Assembly (NCBI GenBank): GCA_014802705.1
Contig: JAAVBR010000010.1
Location: forward strand, 8,054 to 13,536
Direction: 5' to 3'
Source: a bacterium
GTDB taxonomy: Bacteria > Pseudomonadota > Alphaproteobacteria > Rs-D84
DNA: 5,483 nt
Positions 5,267-5,483 of this stretch are shown here, piece by piece (positions within the stretch are counted from its first letter, which is position 1; every line of letters starts with the position of its first letter). Under the pieces are notes generated by a model that made no database searches, was not told the origin of the DNA, and saw nothing but the letters and a program-made list of their open reading frames with translations. The translations under genes and the position numbers were made by a program.

Positions 5267-5278
5267 CCTTTGGATTAG
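5216..5278 (+). pseudogene. Detached gene start: GTG plus first half of a signal peptide
   Basis: GGAGGAG (5205-5211) precedes a GTG start and 20 codons reading (V/M)RKTGIFILGILSYANVPLD, then TAG. The n-region RKT and hydrophobic core GIFILGILSYA are typical of a Sec signal peptide, but there is no mature protein. It is best read as the displaced 5' end of the Cys-rich gene on the opposite strand. Alternatively it is an independent 20-residue hydrophobic peptide; no plus-strand promoter is evident for that. Confidence 0.6.
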
Positions 5279-5283
5279 GCATA
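5269..5283 (+). repeat. 15-bp direct repeat, right copy
   Basis: TTTGGATTAGGCATA, identical to 5185-5199. On the minus strand it begins a 15-codon leader ORF, ATG at 5282 (MPNPKGRLHTTKFPK, stop at 5235-5237), in the same frame as the Cys-rich ORF. It lies outside the inverted segment. Confidence 0.85.
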
Positions 5284-5307
5284 GTCAAATTCGCCTCTAC
5301 GCCACGG

Positions 5308-5335
5308 ATTATAAAGCCTGAGGGGCGTTTTGCAA
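5308..5335 (-). promoter_or_regulatory. Strong promoter facing the Cys-rich gene
   Basis: On the minus strand TTGCAA (5335-5330), a 16-base spacer, then a consensus TATAAT (5313-5308). The predicted start is near 5301. It lies just past a minus-strand terminator (5348-5378), so it begins a new transcription unit. In the present orientation its transcript enters antisense sequence before reaching the gene body. Confidence 0.7.
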
Positions 5336-5347
5336 GTGTTTTTATTT

Positions 5348-5378
5348 AAAGAAAAACACCGCCGGGGGGCCGGCGGTG
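5348..5378 (-). terminator. Minus-strand Rho-independent terminator
   Basis: A perfect 9-bp GC-rich stem, CACCGCCGG (5357-5365) with CCGGCGGTG (5370-5378), has a 4-base loop that is CCCC on the minus strand. On that strand it is followed by TTTTTCTTT (5356-5348). There is no U-run on the plus side. It ends a transcription unit that comes from beyond the window. Confidence 0.85.
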
Positions 5379-5483
5379 CTTCCGAATGGCCTGAAAGGAA
5401 GGAAAGGAGAAAAAGAAATGGCCATTCTAAACTTTACCGGGGCCCACAGTCCAGAGGAGAGAGAATGTAGGAGGGAGTCTGAA
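5348..5483 (-). ncRNA. Possible small RNA with pyrimidine-rich hairpin loops, 5' end outside the window
   Basis: Upstream of the terminator the minus strand forms GAATGGCC (5427-5420) with GGCCATTC (5391-5384). Its 28-base loop, mostly C and U, includes CTCCTTTCCTTCC. Before that, TTCAGA (5483-5478) can pair with TCTGGA (5455-5450) around a C/U-rich loop containing CTCCCTCC. Repeated exposed anti-Shine-Dalgarno-like motifs followed by a terminator resemble alphaproteobacterial C/U-rich regulatory RNAs (CcsR and CuckooRNA types). No clear coding frame ends here. The alternative is the 3' UTR of a gene outside the window. Confidence 0.35.

Noticed and set aside
5095..5349. Plus-strand ORF of 84 codons over the start of the Cys-rich gene
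   Set aside because: It has no RBS and is antisense to the Cys-rich gene and its promoter. It contains the direct repeat twice (FGLGI), which reflects the DNA repeat and not a protein motif.
5418..5483. Plus-strand ORF start (MAILNFTGAH...) open to the window edge
   Set aside because: AAGGAG at a good distance makes it possible. The 22 codons include AGA, AGG and AGG, rare in neighbouring genes; the start lies in a hairpin stem; and no promoter is evident. It is kept only as the rival to the small-RNA reading.

Overview
The window looks like chromosomal DNA of an alphaproteobacterium, probably an uncultured host-associated lineage. The grounds are a tpiA gene divergent from a PpiD-type chaperone gene (a pairing I associate with Alphaproteobacteria), a tRNA with an encoded CCA end, promoters of the TTGC(A/G)-N16/17-TATAAT type, and a Cys-rich secreted protein of a kind I associate with gut Alphaproteobacteria. 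The lineage is inference. The housekeeping proteins are secure.

Layout. Bases 1-158 hold the 5' end of an unrecognised minus-strand ORF cut by the window edge. Bases 219-373 are a tRNA-Asp(GTC) unit with its own promoter and terminator. Bases 388-501 and 639-752 are two copies of a structured RNA element: a three-way junction whose closing helix competes with a terminal hairpin plus U-run. A promoter lies between the copies. The second copy ends 13 bases before the start codon of a lipoprotein nuclease (766-1389), so the nuclease is probably controlled by readthrough or attenuation. Convergent to the nuclease and sharing a bidirectional terminator with it is the minus-strand pair tpiA (2013-2717) and grpE (1418-1972). 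Divergent from tpiA is a membrane-anchored SurA_N/PpiD-like periplasmic chaperone (2787-4196) whose parvulin domain looks degenerate. Next comes a 101-residue half-ferritin of the EncFtn type (4307-4612). Convergent to that is a Cys-rich exported protein (4641-5198, minus).

The most striking region is 5181-5283. The Cys-rich gene has a strong promoter facing it (5308-5335) but no ribosome binding site, an in-frame stop upstream and only half a signal peptide. The missing Shine-Dalgarno, start codon and first half of the signal peptide lie in the same interval on the opposite strand, bounded by 8-bp inverted repeats. Flipping those 70 bases on paper restores an in-frame signal peptide behind a good Shine-Dalgarno. 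It also turns a 15-bp direct repeat into a perfect 15-bp hairpin. The gene therefore appears to be in an inverted, probably OFF, state.

The right edge (5348-5483) holds a strong minus-strand terminator preceded by hairpins with pyrimidine-rich, anti-Shine-Dalgarno-like loops. This may be a small regulatory RNA running off the window.
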